Source: Streptomyces sp. NRRL S-118 (lineage in GTDB: Bacteria; Actinomycetota; Actinomycetes; Streptomycetales; Streptomycetaceae). From it: a DNA stretch of 30,896 nt. The stretch covers positions 53,514 through 84,409 of the forward strand of contig NZ_KL591011.1 of NCBI RefSeq assembly GCF_000716335.1, read 5' to 3'. The first letter of the stretch is position 1. Every line of letters starts with the position of its first letter. A program made the translations under genes and the position numbers. Below the pieces are notes generated by a model, which worked only from the letters and a program-made list of their open reading frames with translations, ran no database searches and was not told the DNA's origin. Positions 5,849-13,555 of this stretch are shown in pieces.

Positions 5849-8064
5849 CCGCGCTTCCCCGGGGGGCCGCCCCCGGTTCCTCCTCCGACGACCCGACCGC
5901 CGACGAGCCCGGGCCGGGCGTGCCGGCCGAGCCGGGCGGCTCCGCCGAGGCGGAGGACGCGGGCGAGGGCGGTGGCGCCGGGGAGACGGCCGCGGAGGAT
6001 CCCGAAGAGGAATCCATCGAGCAGTCCACGGAACAGTCCGCCGAGCAGTCCGCGGAGGGGCCCGGGGAAGGCCCGGAAGGACAGGGCCAGGGCCTCTCGG
6101 AGGCCGAGGCCGAGCTGGCGGCGCAGCGTGCGCTGCGCGCGCGCATCGAGCAGCGCAAGGCCGAGCAGGGCGGCCCCATCGAAGCGGGTGCCAAGCTCAG
6201 CGGCAAGGCGGCGGACCTGCTCGCGGCGGTCCGGGCCGTGGAGAGCGGAGCGAAGCCCGGTACGGCGTTCCCGGACTCCCCCGCGCCCGCGCCCCGGCGC
6301 CCCGCTCCCGCGCCGACCGCGCCCCCGCGCCCGGCGGTCCCCGTGTCCGCGCCCGCGCCGCGGACGGCCGGCGCGGAGACGGTGGCGGCCGTGCGGGCGG
6401 TGCTGGCCGAGGGCGGCGCTCCCGAGGCGCTCGCCGTGCCGGTGGCGACGGAACTCGGCGAGCAGGCGGCTGACGCCCTGCGTGCGGACCCGTGGCGGCT
6501 GCTGGAGGTCCCGGGCGTACGGCCCGAGCAGGCGGACGGCTTCGCGCGGGCGCTGCTCGGCCCCGAGTGCGGGCCCGGCGACGAGCGCCGGACGACCGCG
6601 CTCATCGGCCGGCTGCTCCAGCGCGCGGCCCTGGAGGGTCACACGGCGCTGGAGGCGGCGGCCGTGCGCGCGTCGCTCGCCGGGCAGGCGGTACCGGAGC
6701 CGGACGAGGCGGTGCAGCACGCCATCGCCGAGGGCACCGTGCTGGTCTTCCACGACGGACCGGACGACGAGCCGGGCCGGGAGCCCGAGGAGGAGACCGA
6801 GGAGGCGTCCGCGGACCCGGTCCCGGTCCTGCTGGGGCTCGACCGGTACGCGCTGGCCGAGGAGAGCCTCGCCGACGGCCTCGCCCGGCTGGCCAGGTCC
6901 GGACCGGACTCCCGCTGGGAGGCTGCCGAGCCGACGGCGCTCACCCGCGCGGTCGCCGAGCACGGCCTGGTCGCGCACACGGGCGGTGAGGCGTCCCGGG
7001 CGGAGCCGCTCGCCCTGGCCGCGGCGGCGCGCGGGCTGGGGCTGCGGGCAGCGGTGGCCACGTACACGGAGAACGGCCGGCGCAGACTGGGCGCGGACGC
7101 GGCCGTGGACGCGGTGACGGTCGCAGGTCTGCTCTCCGGCGCTGACGGGCCGGGCCGGGACGAGGAGGGTGCGCTGGCGCTGGACCTGCTGGTCGTGCTG
7201 GACGCCCCGCAGCTGGACGTGGAGTCGGCCGCGATGCTGGTCGAGTCGCTGCCGGACGGCTGCCGCCTGGTGCTGAGCGGCGATCCGGGGGTGCTGTGGT
7301 CGGCCGGCGCGGGGCGGGTGTTCGCGGACGTCCTGGCGGCGCGGGCCTGCCCGCACATCGCCTCCCGCGTCCCGGATCCGGGTCCCCTCGGCGAGCTGGT
7401 CTCCGGCATCGGGATCGGCGAGCTGAACCAGGTGGAGGCCCCCGGCAAGGAGGTCGTGATCGTTCCCGTCCGGGACGCGGGCGAGGCGGTGCACCGCACG
7501 GTGCAGCTGGTGGCGGACTCGGTGCCGCGGGCGATCGGGGTGCCGGCCGAGCAGACCCAGGTGATCACGGTCGGCCACGGCGGCTCGGCGGGGACGCGGG
7601 CGCTGAACGCGGCGCTGAAGCAGCGGCTCAACCCGGGGCCGGGGCGCTTCGGCGGCTTCGACCCGGGTGACCGCGTCGCGTACGCCCCTGCGCCGGGACG
7701 TACGGTCCCGGGCACGGTGGTCTCGGCCGACGCCCAGGGGCTGCACCTCGACTGCGAGGGCGAGCGGGTCGTCGTGCCGAAGGAGCGGGTCGAGTCGATG
7801 GTCCGCCACGGCTGGGCGCTCACGGCCCACCAGGCGGCCGGCATGCGCTGGCCGGCGGCGGTGGTGGTCCTGCCGGGCGACGCGGCGCAGGGCCTGCACC
7901 GCGCCTGGGTCTACACCGCCTTCAGCCGCGCCGAGCGCCATCTCTCGGTGGTGCACGGCGTGGACCAGGCGCTCCCCCACGCCGTCGCGGAGATCCCGCC
8001 CCCGCCCCGCACGACCCGTCTGCGGGCTCTGCTGGAGTCCCTCCTGGCCACGCCGGAGGAGTAG
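5845..8064 (+). CDS. RecD2-like helix-hairpin-helix protein with degenerate helicase motifs
   Basis: The 739-residue product starts with an acidic, Ser/Glu/Gln-rich region (about 1-90), a charged helix (85-135) and a Pro/Ala linker (140-175). It then follows the RecD2 plan: a helix-hairpin-helix region (about 176-300), a RecA-like core, and a UvrD_C_2-like end. The ATPase residues are gone. The Walker A position reads HTGGEASRAEP (378-388) with no GKT; Walker B reads VVLDAPQLD (450-458), lacking the DE pair; motif III reads GDPGVLWS (479-486) without the usual Gln; the HKSQG position reads HQAAG (662-666). Only a motif VI-like YTAFSRAERHL (690-700) is intact. It is probably a non-hydrolysing DNA-binding protein. 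The GTG start overlaps the reductase stop and has GGAG six bases upstream. Confidence 0.8.
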   Translation: MTALPRGAAPGSSSDDPTADEPGPGVPAEPGGSAEAEDAGEGGGAGETAAEDPEEESIEQSTEQSAEQSAEGPGEGPEGQGQGLSEAEAELAAQRALRARIEQRKAEQGGPIEAGAKLSGKAADLLAAVRAVESGAKPGTAFPDSPAPAPRRPAPAPTAPPRPAVPVSAPAPRTAGAETVAAVRAVLAEGGAPEALAVPVATELGEQAADALRADPWRLLEVPGVRPEQADGFARALLGPECGPGDERRTTALIGRLLQRAALEGHTALEAAAVRASLAGQAVPEPDEAVQHAIAEGTVLVFHDGPDDEPGREPEEETEEASADPVPVLLGLDRYALAEESLADGLARLARSGPDSRWEAAEPTALTRAVAEHGLVAHTGGEASRAEPLALAAAARGLGLRAAVATYTENGRRRLGADAAVDAVTVAGLLSGADGPGRDEEGALALDLLVVLDAPQLDVESAAMLVESLPDGCRLVLSGDPGVLWSAGAGRVFADVLAARACPHIASRVPDPGPLGELVSGIGIGELNQVEAPGKEVVIVPVRDAGEAVHRTVQLVADSVPRAIGVPAEQTQVITVGHGGSAGTRALNAALKQRLNPGPGRFGGFDPGDRVAYAPAPGRTVPGTVVSADAQGLHLDCEGERVVVPKERVESMVRHGWALTAHQAAGMRWPAAVVVLPGDAAQGLHRAWVYTAFSRAERHLSVVHGVDQALPHAVAEIPPPPRTTRLRALLESLLATPEE

Positions 8065-8086
8065 CCCCGGGCCTGCGGGCGGATGT

Positions 8087-8119
8087 CGCGGCGGCGCGCC
8101 CCGGGGCCGCGCCGCCGCG
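8087..8119. terminator. strong hairpin between convergent genes
   Basis: A perfect 12-bp GC stem (8087-8098 with 8108-8119) and a 9-base loop sit between the RecD2-like gene and the leftward gene ending at 8134. It probably terminates both. Confidence 0.7.
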
Positions 8120-8133
8120 CCACGGTCCGTAGG

Positions 8134-8793
8134 TCAGGAGGCGCCGGGGAGGGTGTCGTCCGGGTCGCCGTGGAGCTCGTCCTCGTCGAAGACGGCGCTC
8201 ACGTCGAAGCGGCAGACCACCCGGCTCGGATCCGCCTGGTCGAACGGCGTGCTCAGCCACTCGCCGGGTTCCGGCAGCTCGTCCGCCGCCGCGACCCAGA
8301 GGGTGGAGTCGCCCTCCTCCAGGCCGAACTCCTTGTGCCGCGACGCGATCTCGTCCGGTTCGTACTCGCCGAAGAGCACGCCGAGCGCCGCGTGCACGCT
8401 CGTCCCGACCACCGCGGCCGCTCCCGTGCGGTCCTCCCCCTCGTCCAGGTCCGCGATGCGCTGGGCCTGGGCGAGGAGGCGCAGCGGCTCCGCCACCGCG
8501 TAGTCGCGGCGGATGAGCACGCTCAGCGCGCTCGGCTCGTCCGGGCCCTCGTAGGGCGGCAGTGAGTCCTCCACACCCGGGATCTCGAAGGGCGTGACCT
8601 CGTCGTAGCGGTCGTAGAGACGCTCGTCGTACGCCTCTGCCGCGGCGGCGAGCTCGTTGAACGCGGCGTAGACGGCCGGGTCGTCATCGCCTGTGCGGTT
8701 CTCGACCGCCTCCAGGTGGCGGTCCAGTGCGGCTTTGACCGCCTCGGCGGCGGCGCGTACCTCGGCAGCGGTGGGCTGCGCAGCATCAGACAT
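8134..8793 (-). CDS. hypothetical acidic protein
   Basis: I do not recognise this 219-residue protein. It has no signal peptide or membrane segment. The N-terminal 70 residues are Ala/Glu-rich and helical (AAEVRAAAEAVKAALDRHLE, later FNELAAAAEAYDERLYDRYD). The rest is acidic and mixed, ending in a run of acidic residues (VFDEDELHGDPDD). Codon use and third-position GC match the neighbours, so it is a real gene. The ATG at 8791-8793 is chosen because a TAGCGT -10 box ends 7 bases upstream; there is no ribosome-binding site, which implies a leaderless mRNA. It is divergent from the DUF5703 gene with only 47 bases between the start codons. Confidence 0.75.
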   Translation of the reverse strand: MSDAAQPTAAEVRAAAEAVKAALDRHLEAVENRTGDDDPAVYAAFNELAAAAEAYDERLYDRYDEVTPFEIPGVEDSLPPYEGPDEPSALSVLIRRDYAVAEPLRLLAQAQRIADLDEGEDRTGAAAVVGTSVHAALGVLFGEYEPDEIASRHKEFGLEEGDSTLWVAAADELPEPGEWLSTPFDQADPSRVVCRFDVSAVFDEDELHGDPDDTLPGAS

Positions 8794-8800
8794 AGTGCAG

Positions 8801-8806
8801 ACGCTA
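8801..8806 (-). promoter_or_regulatory. -10 box (TAGCGT) of the acidic protein gene, leaderless
   Basis: On the minus strand TAGCGT ends 7 bases before the ATG at 8793. A TTGTGC hexamer lies 20 bases further upstream, slightly too far for an ideal -35. Confidence 0.5.
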
Positions 8807-8827
8807 TCCGTACCAGGGCTCTGCCCG

Positions 8828-8833
8828 CACAAT
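8828..8833 (+). promoter_or_regulatory. probable -10 box (CACAAT) of the DUF5703 gene
   Basis: CACAAT matches the -10 consensus at all key positions but the first and ends 7 bases before the ATG at 8841. No Shine-Dalgarno site is present, so a leaderless start is again likely. It lies back-to-back with the opposite promoter at 8801-8806. Confidence 0.4.
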
Positions 8834-8840
8834 AGATGCG

Positions 8841-9029
8841 ATGCCGGAATACGAATTTGTCGACGTGTACGTACCTCGCGGGGTCTCCCGCAAGGAGGCG
8901 ACCCGTCTGCTGACCGACCATGCCGAGTACGGACACTGGGAGTTGGACCGACTGAGCCTGCTCCGGGACGGCAGCCGCAGAGTGCGGTTGCGCCGGCGCA
9001 TCATTCGTCAGGTACGCGCCACGTGGTGA
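8841..9029 (+). CDS. DUF5703 family small protein
   Basis: This is a 62-residue basic protein beginning MPEYEFVDVYVPRGVSRKEA and ending RRRIIRQVRATW. I recognise it as DUF5703, a small conserved actinobacterial family of unknown role. It has no signal or membrane segment. The gene is monocistronic: it has its own divergent promoter region and a strong hairpin 15 bases past the stop. The lack of a ribosome-binding site and the -10-like element near the ATG suggest a leaderless message. Confidence 0.88.
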   Translation: MPEYEFVDVYVPRGVSRKEATRLLTDHAEYGHWELDRLSLLRDGSRRVRLRRRIIRQVRATW

Positions 9030-9044
9030 GGTGGCACACAGCAG

Positions 9045-9076
9045 GGAGCGGGCCCCGCGGCTGCGGGGCCCGCTCC
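9045..9076. terminator. bidirectional terminator between DUF5703 and chpC
   Basis: A perfect 14-bp stem (9045-9058 with 9063-9076) and a GGCT loop lie between two convergent genes. It is one of the strongest hairpins in the window. Confidence 0.8.
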
Positions 9077-9111
9077 GTCGTCGTGCGTGGATCCGTGACT
9101 ACGGACAGCGA

Positions 9112-9864
9112 CTAAGAGGCCTGCCGAGCGCGGCGGTAGAGGACCGCCCCGCCGAGGAGCAGACCCGCACTCGCCGGGACCAGCATGCCGAGCGCGGAGG
9201 CACCGGTCTGCGCCAGCTCCTCCTCCGCCTGCGGCGGGGTGCCCGTGTGCACGCCGGGCTCGTTCGGCTTGTTGGGCTTGTTGGGCTCGATCGGACCGGG
9301 CTGCTCGGGGTTGGCCGGCTGTCCCGGCTTGCCGGGCTCACCGGGGTTGCCCGGGTTTCCGGGGTTACCGGGGTTTCCGGGGTTACCCGGGTTGCCCGGG
9401 TTTCCGGGGTTACCAGGGTTGCCCGGGTTACCGGGGTTGCCCGGCGCCTTCCCGTGACCGTTGGCACAGCCGTTGCCGAAGGTCGGGTTCAATGCCCCGC
9501 CGACGTCGACACTGTTGCCACAGGCGTTGACCGGCACGCTCACCGGCGCCTGGACGTTGTTGCCGGACGCGACACCCGGCGAGCTGCTGGTCGCACCGCT
9601 CGCCTTGGCGCCGCTCGACTCGTTGGCGCACTTGTTCCCGAACGCGGGGTTGAGCGCCCCCACGACGTTCACGGAGTTGCCGCACGCGTTCACCGGCACG
9701 CTCACCGGCACCTGAACCGAATTCCCGGACGCGACGCCCGGGGAATTCGACGCGGCTCCGTGGGCGCCGGCGCCATTGTGCGCCTGTGCGTACCCGCCGC
9801 CGAGAGCGAGTACCCCGCCCGCGGCCGCCATGATGGTCAGGCCTTTTCGCGTGACCTGTCGCAT
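9112..9864 (-). CDS. chpC: long chaplin, sortase-anchored, with (PGN)11 stalk
   Basis: The 250-residue cell-wall protein has a Sec signal peptide (residues 1-28, AQA|HN). Two chaplin domains follow (about 41-80 and 95-134), each with a SPGVASGN opening and two cysteines (Cys61/79 and Cys115/133). A collagen-like PGN repeat spans 141-173, followed by a Pro/Glu/Lys spacer and a class E sortase signal LAQTG (217-221), a hydrophobic stretch and RRARQ. Chaplins assemble into amyloid-like fibres that lower surface tension for aerial hyphae; long chaplins are attached to the wall by sortases. The name chpC rests on adjacency to a chpH-like gene, as in S. coelicolor, and is less sure than the family. 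The ATG at 9864 opens the signal peptide, with AGGGA eight bases upstream. Confidence 0.9.
   Translation of the reverse strand: MRQVTRKGLTIMAAAGGVLALGGGYAQAHNGAGAHGAASNSPGVASGNSVQVPVSVPVNACGNSVNVVGALNPAFGNKCANESSGAKASGATSSSPGVASGNNVQAPVSVPVNACGNSVDVGGALNPTFGNGCANGHGKAPGNPGNPGNPGNPGNPGNPGNPGNPGNPGNPGNPGEPGKPGQPANPEQPGPIEPNKPNKPNEPGVHTGTPPQAEEELAQTGASALGMLVPASAGLLLGGAVLYRRARQAS
9346..9444 (-). repeat. 11 x 9-bp in-frame repeat encoding Pro-Gly-Asn
   Basis: Eleven consecutive 9-base units encode (PGN)11 inside the long chaplin. The Asn codon is always AAC, while Gly uses GGC, GGA and GGT and Pro uses CCG, CCC and CCT. The units therefore differ mostly at wobble positions. Degenerate PGE, PGK, PGQ and PAN units follow. 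Confidence 0.95.
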
Positions 9865-9932
9865 AGCTAGATTCCCTGCCTTCCAGGCTCCGGAATACCC
9901 CCGGGCACAGCGCGCGGAGGCGTAATGCTTAC

Positions 9933-9967
9933 CGGCCCCGGAGCACGTCCTGCGCTCTCCGGGGCCG
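9933..9967 (-). terminator. terminator after the short chaplin gene
   Basis: An 11-bp perfect stem CGGCCCCGGAG (9933-9943) with CTCCGGGGCCG (9957-9967) and a 13-base loop begins 35 bases past the chpH-like stop. It separates the two chaplin genes, which are therefore probably transcribed independently. Confidence 0.65.
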
Positions 9968-10002
9968 ACCGGGCTCACACCCTCACGGGGCGACGCGAAA
10001 CG

Positions 10003-10236
10003 TCAGCCGTTGATGCAGGTGTTGCCGAAGGCCGGGTTCAGCAGGCCGACGACGTTGATCGTGTTACCGCACACGTTGACCGGGATGTGGACGGGAACCT
10101 GAACCACATTGCCCGAAATGACACCCGGGGAGCCCACGGCAGCACCCTGCGCGCCCGCGTCGGCGACGGCCATGCCCGCGCCGGCCAGGACCAGACCACC
10201 GGTGGCGGCCGCAACAGCGACGACCTTCTTGATCAT
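10003..10236 (-). CDS. chpH: short chaplin
   Basis: This is a 77-residue secreted protein with a signal peptide (about 1-25, cleavage near AVA|DA) and a single chaplin domain. The domain contains VQVPVHIPVNVCGNTINVVG and two cysteines, Cys56 and Cys74, that can form the conserved intramolecular disulphide. Those cysteines argue against the cysteine-free ChpE, and the sequence is closest to ChpH as I recall it. Short chaplins are major surfactant amyloids of aerial hyphae and spores. The ATG at 10234-10236 has an excellent AAGGAGG four bases upstream. About 225 bases separate it from the next gene and should hold its developmental promoter; I could not place a BldN-type promoter confidently. 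Confidence 0.92.
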   Translation of the reverse strand: MIKKVVAVAAATGGLVLAGAGMAVADAGAQGAAVGSPGVISGNVVQVPVHIPVNVCGNTINVVGLLNPAFGNTCING

Positions 10237-10463
10237 TATTCCTCCTTGTTGGCAATGCGATCCCAGCCTCGGACCGCACCACCTGTAACGAGAGGGAATT
10301 AAGGGGGCTACGTCGTGATGACCGCGTTCACCCTTTTCGGTCGCATGTGCACAGGCGGTCGATTATTGGGAGTTTCGTTTCAGCCGACTAATCGCCCCGC
10401 CGGGCGGCCGGCTCGGGCGGAACGGCGCCCTCCGTGCCCTCCGCCCCGGTCGGCGCCCGCTCG

Positions 10464-11798
10464 TCAGCTCGCGTCGATGAAGCGGTCCAGGACCCGGACC
10501 CCGAACTTGAGGCCCTCCACCGGCACCCGCTCGTCCACGCCGTGGAACATCCCGGCGAAGTCCAGCTCCGGCGGCAGTTGCAGCGGCGCGAAGCCGAAGC
10601 AACGGATGCCGAGATCGTCGAAGGACTTGGCGTCCGTGCCGCCGGAGAGCATGTACGGCACGGCCCGGGCGATCGGGTCCTCCGCCTGCAGCGCGGACTG
10701 CATGGCGTCCACCAGGTCCCCGTCGAAGCTGGTCTCCAGCGCCTTGTCGGCGTGCACGTCCTCGCGCCGTACGCGCGGGCCGAGGATCCGGTCGAGGTCG
10801 GCCAGGAACTCCTCCTCGTACCCCGGCAGGAAGCGCCCGTCGACGTGGGCGGTGGCCTGGCCCGGGATGACGTTGACCTTGTAGCCGGCGCCGAGCATGG
10901 TCGGGGCGGCGGAGTTGCGCAGGGTGGCGCCGATCATCTTGGCGATGCCGCCCAGCTTGGCGAGGGTCGCCTCCATGTCCTCCGGGTCCAGGGGGGTGCC
11001 CAGCGCGTCGGACAGCTCGTCCAGGAAGGACCGCACGGTCTTGGTGACCCGCACCGGCCAGGTGTGCCGGCCGAGCCGTCCGACCGCCTCGCACAGCTCG
11101 GTGATCGCGTTGCCGGAGTTGGTCATCGAGCCGTGCCCGGCCGTGCCCTCCACGGTGAGCCGCATCCAGTGCATGCCCTTCTGGGCGGTCTCGACCAGGT
11201 ACAGGCGCAGGTTCTCGTTGACGGTGAAGGAGAAGCCGCCGACCTCGCCGATCGCCTCCGTCACGCCCTCGAAGAGATCCGGGTGCTTGTCGACCAGGTG
11301 GCGCGCGCCGTACGTGCCGCCGGCCTCCTCGTCGGCGAGGAAGGCCAGCACGATGTCGCGCGGGGGCTTGCGGCCACTGCGCAGCCTGTCCCGCACGACC
11401 GCCAGGGTCATCGCGTCCATGTCCTTCATGTCGACCGCGCCGCGACCCCAGACGCAGCCGTCGGCGATCTCGCCCGAGAAGGGGTGGTGCGTCCAGTCCT
11501 CGGCGTTGGCGGGCACGACGTCGGTGTGGCCGTGGATCAGCAGGGCGGGCCGGGACGGGTCCTCCCCCTCGATCCGCGCCACCGTGGAGGCGCGGCCCTT
11601 GTGCGACTCGATGATCCTCGGTTCCAGTCCGACCTCGGCCAGCTTCTCGGCGACGTACTCGGCGGCGGCCCGCTCACCGGGGCCCGAGTGGTCGCCGTAG
11701 TTGCTGGTGTCGATCCGGATGAGGTCGCGGCAGAGGTCGGTGACCTCGTCCTCGCCCGCCGTGACACCTGCTGCTCGCGCCGTGCTCGACTCGCTCAC
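10464..11798 (-). CDS. M20/M25/M40 family metallopeptidase
   Basis: The product is a 444-residue cytosolic dizinc hydrolase. Metal-site motifs visible are LLIHGHTDVVPA (first His and Asp), VWGRGAVDMKDMDA (bridging Asp region) and FLADEEAGGTYG (catalytic and ligand Glu pair). A dimerisation domain holds VEGTAGHGSM, and FGFAPLQLPPELDFAGMFHG supplies the last histidine region. This is the ArgE/DapE/carboxypeptidase superfamily; the exact peptide or acyl-amino-acid substrate is not readable. The GTG at 11796-11798 (VSESSTARA) is chosen because GGGAGGAA lies at ideal spacing upstream; in-frame ATGs further upstream have none. It probably forms a single-gene unit. Confidence 0.92.
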   Translation of the reverse strand: MSESSTARAAGVTAGEDEVTDLCRDLIRIDTSNYGDHSGPGERAAAEYVAEKLAEVGLEPRIIESHKGRASTVARIEGEDPSRPALLIHGHTDVVPANAEDWTHHPFSGEIADGCVWGRGAVDMKDMDAMTLAVVRDRLRSGRKPPRDIVLAFLADEEAGGTYGARHLVDKHPDLFEGVTEAIGEVGGFSFTVNENLRLYLVETAQKGMHWMRLTVEGTAGHGSMTNSGNAITELCEAVGRLGRHTWPVRVTKTVRSFLDELSDALGTPLDPEDMEATLAKLGGIAKMIGATLRNSAAPTMLGAGYKVNVIPGQATAHVDGRFLPGYEEEFLADLDRILGPRVRREDVHADKALETSFDGDLVDAMQSALQAEDPIARAVPYMLSGGTDAKSFDDLGIRCFGFAPLQLPPELDFAGMFHGVDERVPVEGLKFGVRVLDRFIDAS

Positions 11799-11940
11799 GC
11801 TCGTTCCTCCCGCGTAGCTGCTGCTGGGTCCTTTCATCCTGCCCCCTCCCGGGGTGGGGGCGGGGGCGTGATCGGGCACCTCGAATGTTTGCTATGGTTT
11901 TCCACGTCGGAACGGCCACGGGCCGCGAGACAGACACCTT

Positions 11941-12025
11941 GTCCGGGTGGCGGAATGGCAGACGCGCTAGCTTGAGGTGCTAGTGCCCTTTATCGGGCGT
12001 GGGGGTTCAAGTCCCCCCTCGGACA
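11941..12025 (+). tRNA. tRNA-Leu (anticodon GAG)
   Basis: An 85-base class II tRNA. The acceptor GTCCGGG pairs with CTCGGAC (one G-U), the anticodon stem CTAGC/GCTAG frames a TTGAGGT loop with GAG at 11974-11976, the long variable arm GCCC...GGGC is present, and the T-arm is GGGGG-TTCAAGT-CCCCC. The discriminator base is A, and CCA is not encoded. It reads CUC and CUU codons. Confidence 0.95.
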
Positions 12026-12032
12026 CAGAGAA

Positions 12033-12063
12033 GAGCGGGTTCGGCCGGTGGCCGGGCCCGCTC
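12033..12063 (+). terminator. terminator after tRNA-Leu
   Basis: The outer stem GAGCGGG (12033-12039) with CCCGCTC (12057-12063) and an inner GGCC/GGCC stem lie 7 bases past the tRNA, followed by CTTCGTG. Confidence 0.65.
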
Positions 12064-12085
12064 CTTCGTGTGCGCGCACGTCGCA

Positions 12086-12091
12086 TAGGCT
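12086..12091 (+). promoter_or_regulatory. -10 box (TAGGCT) of the ROK regulator gene
   Basis: TAGGCT ends 10 bases before the ATG at 12102, with no ribosome-binding site between. The transcript should have a leader of at most a few bases. Confidence 0.5.
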
Positions 12092-12101
12092 CGGCCGCAC
12101 G

Positions 12102-13337
12102 ATGAACGACACTCTGGATCCGCTGGAGCCCAAGGCCGACAAGGCCACCGTGCGGCGGCACAACCTGAGCCTGGTGCTGCGGGCCGTGCACGACGAGGGC
12201 GAGGCGACCCGGGCGGCGGTGGCGGCGCGGGTGGGGCTGACCCGGGCCGCGGTGTCGTCGCTGGTCGAGCAGTTGCTGGTGAGCGGCTTCCTCACGGAGT
12301 CGGGCAAGACCTTCAGCGGGCACGCGGGGCGGCCGGGCACCGCGCTGCGGGTGGCGCGCACCGGGCCGGCCGGGCTCGGCGTGGAGATCAACGTCGACTA
12401 CGTGTCGGTGTGCGTGGTGGACCTCGCGGGAACGGACCGGGTACGGCTGACCGAGCACCTCGACCACCGCGGCACACCGCCCGGCGAGGTGCTGGAACGG
12501 GCGGCGCGGATCGCCGCGCGGACACTGGGGTCGGCGGCGGAGCAGCGGCTGGAGCCGGTGGGGGTCCGGCTGGCGCTGCCGGGGCTGGTGTCGGGCGGCC
12601 GTGTCCGCCAGGCGCCGAACCTCGGCTGGAACCGGGTCCCGGCGGAGGAGCTGTTCGGGCAGGCGCTGAGCGGGCTGCTGCCCGGCGGGCGGGCGCTGCC
12701 GGTCGGGTCGGACAACGAGGCCAACGCCGCCGCCCTGGCCGAGCTGTGGTTCGGCGGGCCGGGGCGGGTGCGCAGCTTCCTGTACCTGTCGGGCGAGATC
12801 GGCGTGGGCGGCGCGATCGTCGTCGACGGGGAGCTGCTGCGCGGGGCCCACGGGTTCGCGGGCGAGATCGGGCACGTGGTGGTGGACGCGGAGGGGCCGG
12901 AGTGCCGGTGCGGTTCGCGGGGCTGCCTGGAGCAGTACGCGGGCCAGACGGCGCTGCTGCGCGGCGCGGGCCTCGACGGGTCGGCGGGTATGCCGGGTGT
13001 GGCGGAGCTGGAGCGGCGGGCCCTCGCGGGGGACGTCCGGACGGTGGCGGCGCTCGAACGGGCCGGGCGGATGCTCGGGCTGGTGGTGTCGGGGGCGGTG
13101 AACCTGCTGGATCCGGACGCGGTGGTGCTGGGCGGGATCTACCGGGGGCTGATGCCGTGGCTCGGCGCGGCGGCGGACCGCGAGCTGACCGCCCGCGTCG
13201 TATCGGGCCTGTGGCCCGACGGGTGCGGTCGGCTGCGCGGTGCGTCGTCCTCGGGGGACGCGGCGCGGGGGGCCGCGGCGGCGGTGGTGCGGGACGTGAT
13301 CGCGGACCCGGCGGCCCACGTGGTGCGCGCCGGATAG
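12102..13337 (+). CDS. ROK family transcriptional regulator (XylR-like)
   Basis: The 411-residue protein has an N-terminal winged helix-turn-helix (about 12-85; TRAAVAARVGLTRAAVSSLV is the HTH). A sugar-kinase-like ROK domain follows, with GLGVEINVDYVSVCVVDLAG, DNEANAAALAELWFG (the sugar-contacting Asn/Asp position), GVGGAIVVDGELLRGAHGFA and the zinc motif CRCGSRGCLEQYAG (Cys-x-Cys-Gly-x2-Gly-Cys). ROK repressors with this plan bind sugars and control sugar operons. With xylA and xylB next door, xylose or xyloglucan-derived sugar is the likely effector. The ATG at 12102 is the first methionine before the HTH and lies just past a -10 box. It converges on xylA. Confidence 0.9.
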   Translation: MNDTLDPLEPKADKATVRRHNLSLVLRAVHDEGEATRAAVAARVGLTRAAVSSLVEQLLVSGFLTESGKTFSGHAGRPGTALRVARTGPAGLGVEINVDYVSVCVVDLAGTDRVRLTEHLDHRGTPPGEVLERAARIAARTLGSAAEQRLEPVGVRLALPGLVSGGRVRQAPNLGWNRVPAEELFGQALSGLLPGGRALPVGSDNEANAAALAELWFGGPGRVRSFLYLSGEIGVGGAIVVDGELLRGAHGFAGEIGHVVVDAEGPECRCGSRGCLEQYAGQTALLRGAGLDGSAGMPGVAELERRALAGDVRTVAALERAGRMLGLVVSGAVNLLDPDAVVLGGIYRGLMPWLGAAADRELTARVVSGLWPDGCGRLRGASSSGDAARGAAAAVVRDVIADPAAHVVRAG

Positions 13338-13534
13338 GGACTCTTCCGCGAAGTGGCGTCGTCCGCCTCTGCGGCCGGGGCCGGCTCCCCTCGCCCGCCC
13401 CGCATCCGTACGCTTCCCCGTCCCGGAGCTTCGCCCGGGGCTGCCGCTCCCCGGTCCGGCCTGATCCGGGAGACGGCCCCGGGCCTCGTCCGGAGCGCGT
13501 GCGCGTACGCCGCCGAATCCCGGGCCCCCGCACA

Positions 13535-13549
13535 CGCCGGTGACCGGCG
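13535..13549. terminator. small hairpin past the xylA stop
   Basis: A 6-bp stem CGCCGG/CCGGCG with a 3-base loop lies 6 bases beyond the leftward xylA stop, in the 218-base convergent gap with the ROK gene. It is weak. The rest of the gap shows no gene. Confidence 0.35.
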
Positions 13550-13555
13550 GCACGG

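Noticed and set aside
5827..7980. Long open frame on the minus strand opposite the RecD2-like gene
   Set aside because: It is an antisense shadow produced by high GC at third positions. Its translation is Arg/His/Pro-rich without domains, and the plus-strand frame has the conserved motifs.
9346..9444. CRISPR-like array
   Set aside because: The 9-base units have no spacers and are in frame inside the chaplin gene as Pro-Gly-Asn codons.
10237..10463. BldN-type promoter of the short chaplin gene
   Set aside because: I expected one from biology, but found no pair of elements with the right sequence and spacing.
11941..12025. Attachment site of an integrated element at tRNA-Leu
   Set aside because: No integrase gene and no repeated tRNA 3' end was found in the window.
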